A stretch of DNA of 64,000 nt, taken from positions 144,881-208,880 of the forward strand of contig JADNYJ010000062.1 in the NCBI GenBank assembly GCA_015501075.1, read 5' to 3'. Below the pieces are notes generated by a model. It saw only the letters and a program-made list of their open reading frames with translations, did no database searches and was not told where the DNA came from. This document shows, piece after piece, positions 62,161 through 64,000 of this stretch (positions are counted from its first letter, which is position 1; every line of letters begins with the position of its first letter). Source of the stretch: Gymnopilus junonius. Taxonomy: Eukaryota; Basidiomycota; Agaricomycetes; Agaricales; Galerinaceae. Position numbers and translations under genes: made by a program.

Positions 62161-62616
62161 TGTTACGACGTTGACGACAGAACCTAATCAGATAAGATAA
62201 GGTCTGGCGTAGTAGTCGTAGAGTTCGTTCGATGAAGTCCGCTAGGTATTGTCTTCGACAGAAGAATGCCTAGTGGTTCAAGTTCGTCTCGAATGTTACA
62301 AGAGATGTATATTTCTCAAGAACAAGCTAATGTACATCATAGTCTAGCTACTGTTTATATAGTTATTTGTGGCTGATAATAATATAATGAAACGATAACG
62401 AAACAAGGGGAATTGGAAGGAGATGATCATCATAGAGTACTGCGGAAGGGATGATGATCAGAAAGGAGAGATTGTCCTCGTACAAGTAAGAAAGAGAATG
62501 ATCATCTTGCGAGCGAAGATGATCATGAAGAAACTATAAATAGTAATCATTCGATAAATGATAAGAAAAGGAAATGAGGGGCGCGCGATAAGATAACGGG
62601 AAAGAGAGTCGTAACA
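62161..62616 (-). mobile_element. Retrotransposon LTR, 456 bp (3' LTR in minus orientation)
   Basis: Bounded by TGTTACGAC at 62161 and its complement GTCGTAACA at 62608-62616, giving the TG..CA ends and 9-bp inverted termini of an LTR. On the minus strand a polypurine tract lies just upstream, which makes this the 3' LTR. The interior carries several GATGATCAT-type boxes (about 62423, 62450, 62499, 62517). The left flank is ...CCACGTG, so a target duplication would be ACGTG or similar; its partner is outside the window. Not enough sequence to date the insertion. Confidence 0.85.
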
Positions 62617-62640
62617 TTACCCCCCTACTAAGAATTGAAG
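62617..62640 (-). other. Polypurine tract of the retrotransposon
   Basis: Minus strand reads TTAGTAGGGGGGTAA directly before the LTR's TGTTACGAC. A purine run next to the 3' LTR primes plus-strand DNA synthesis, and it fixes the element's orientation. A tRNA primer-binding site is not seen at this border, as expected for a 3' end. Confidence 0.7.
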
Positions 62641-62649
62641 CCCCTGGCT

Positions 62650-63858
62650 TCAATAATGGGGCTCACCGCTCGTGTTGTTCTCTGCCTCCTCTCCCTGCCA
62701 GGAGTCATGTGCTGCATCGTACCAGTCGTTTGGCGTGTTGTCGATGTCGTCGACATTTGCCAATTGTTCCTCAGTGAATTCATAGGCATAGCCTACGAAC
62801 TCCCCGTCACTTCGTCGGATCGGTCGTCGACTACAGTCGATCGAGTTATGGCCAGGACGATACTGGCGGCAGTGGCGGCAGCGGTAGCTACGGCAGTCTG
62901 CCTGCCAGTGGTTCGCGCTGCTGCAAACAAAGCAGCGCCGTCGAGGACTCGGTCGGGGGTTCGTCAGGGTTCGGGCAGGTCGGAAGGGAGTCTGGGGTCG
63001 AGTCGGTAAAGAAGGGGATTCGGTGTAGGAAGGAGGGTGGTTACGGGCGGCGTTCTGGGCAGAGGTCATCTGCATGGTGGCGAGCGGGTGTCTTCGGGGG
63101 GTGGTGATGGGCGGCGTGGTTGGGGGTGGTGCACAGGAGCGTGCCGGAAGGGGTCCTGGGGAGCGGTCGTCGACTGACATGGTGTTGAGGAATCGTTCGT
63201 CGCGAGGAGGAACTGGCGAGTGGGTCTGTGGGGCGACGTCATAAGAAGAGGGAGGAAGGAAGGGTTCCTCTTCGGACCTGATAGCAGACGTGGCGGTGGG
63301 AGGGCGTTCTCCTCGTCGTCTGCTGCTGACGAGGAGAGGGTGAATGGCTCTTTCGAGCCTGAAGCGCGTAAGGGTCTCGAACAGTTGTACTGACTTCATT
63401 CGAGATGCCTTGACTATTTCGCGGTGGCGCTGGGTTCGGTCGGTTTCGTGCTTGAATTGGCGGAGGGTATCCCTAAGGAAGGGGTTGGTTATGAGAACTT
63501 CGAGCGCGGTCGAGTAGCGGCGGGGGTGGTCAAGGAACTGTTCGAGTTCCTTGTGGGTCAGCTGTTGAAAATCGACGAAGTCGAGTAAATTGAGGAAATC
63601 CTCAACAGAACGGAGGGGAGCGTGTACCGTAGGGATAGGCAGTGGGTACCTTGTAGAGGGGGCGTCGTTTGGATCGGGCGAGTCAGAGGAGGAGTCCGTC
63701 TGAGAAAGACGAACTTCAGTTCTAGCACGAGAGGAGGAGGGAGCGGGGGGTTGGTTCAAGCGAGGGTGCGTTCGCTTGGGCAAGGCGAGCGCGTATTTCA
63801 GAGGGTGACAAGTTGGGAGCGGAGGTGCAGCACGGGTTCGAGTGGAGAAGCGAGGCAT
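62650..63858 (-). CDS. Retrotransposon Gag protein with two zinc knuckles
   Basis: One uninterrupted frame of 402 codons from the ATG at 63858 (MPRFSTRTRAAPPLPTCHPL); the frame is open to 63909 but offers only a GTG there. A Pro/Arg-rich N-terminus is followed by a helical capsid-like part (VEDFLNLLDFVDFQQLTHKE, LEQFLDHPRRYSTALEVLIT, NPFLRDTLRQFKHETDRTQR). A disordered Pro-rich linker leads to CFVCSSANHWQADC (CX2CX4HX4C knuckle) and a second variant knuckle CRHCRQYRPGHNSIDC (CX2CX6HX4C). It ends about 25 bp before the polypurine tract, so no protease, reverse transcriptase or integrase follows. No introns or stops, so this copy looks recently active. Confidence 0.85.
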   Translation of the reverse strand: MPRFSTRTRAAPPLPTCHPLKYALALPKRTHPRLNQPPAPSSSRARTEVRLSQTDSSSDSPDPNDAPSTRYPLPIPTVHAPLRSVEDFLNLLDFVDFQQLTHKELEQFLDHPRRYSTALEVLITNPFLRDTLRQFKHETDRTQRHREIVKASRMKSVQLFETLTRFRLERAIHPLLVSSRRRGERPPTATSAIRSEEEPFLPPSSYDVAPQTHSPVPPRDERFLNTMSVDDRSPGPLPARSCAPPPTTPPITTPRRHPLATMQMTSAQNAARNHPPSYTESPSLPTRPQTPFRPARTLTNPRPSPRRRCFVCSSANHWQADCRSYRCRHCRQYRPGHNSIDCSRRPIRRSDGEFVGYAYEFTEEQLANVDDIDNTPNDWYDAAHDSWQGEEAENNTSGEPHY

Positions 63859-64000
63859 GTTTGTAGGAGATGATGAAGGAACTGAGGAGTACTGGATGGG
63901 CTGGTTCACCTTTTATAAGTATTCCAAGTACTCCTCGAGGACTGTTCGTAGTTTCTTGATCAGGCGCCTTGAGGCCTTCTCCTTAGCAGGGGTGATCGTT

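Noticed and set aside
1..64000. CRISPR array, bacterial operon, ribosomal RNA or virus-derived system
   Set aside because: The sequence is intron-rich fungal DNA; no direct-repeat array, Shine-Dalgarno-led gene strings or rRNA motifs were found.

Overview
The window is nuclear DNA from a filamentous basidiomycete, most likely an Agaricomycete (mushroom-forming fungus). Genes on both strands are densely packed. Nearly all are cut by many introns of about 45-70 nt with GT..AG ends. Proteins that can be joined across those introns match single-copy eukaryotic families, and a DUF6532 gene, a family expanded in Agaricomycetes, lies at the right side. Reading direction alternates, so many neighbours share short divergent promoters of 100-250 bp.

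Left part (1-22.6 kb): the Ssn6/Cyc8 corepressor runs off the left edge (-). It is followed by a SERF-type small protein (+), nuclear-envelope protein Brl1 (-), mitochondrial ClpP (+, with a 6-nt microexon), an ADAM metalloprotease (-), a branched-chain aminotransferase (+), Utp4 (-), Tim10 (+), a small C2H2 protein (-) and threonine aldolase (+).

Middle (22.8-35.8 kb): Mph1/FANCM helicase (-), a G-patch/zinc-finger protein (+), the BET protein Bdf1 (-), WDR70 (-) and a 209-aa protein of unknown function (+). This is a chromatin, DNA-repair and RNA neighbourhood.

Metal/sulfur stretch (36-44.5 kb): frataxin (-), a single-domain rhodanese (-), a Ctr copper transporter (+), a secreted GPI-anchored BIM1-like copper-binding protein (+), a 132-aa unknown (+) and a Tum1-type sulfurtransferase (-). 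The CTR gene lies directly upstream of the BIM1-like gene on the same strand. Proteins of these two families act together in copper uptake in Cryptococcus, so the pair is the most attractive functional unit here.

Right part (44.6-64 kb): V-ATPase subunit C (+), a multi-KH RNA-binding protein (-), an RNF14/Itt1-type RBR ubiquitin ligase (-), Urb2 (+) and a trypsin-like serine protease with a GC-AG intron (+). A 1.9-kb stretch without genes follows, holding a promoter-like block and a perfect 15-bp-arm palindrome. The window ends in a DUF6532 gene broken by a 456-bp LTR. On the far side of that LTR is a gag gene that reads straight into the polypurine tract with no pol between them.

Coordinates are start codon to stop codon. 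Splice sites were assigned by eye from reading frame and family conservation. Where exons are listed I checked that the phases add up; elsewhere only the outer limits and the general exon path are claimed.
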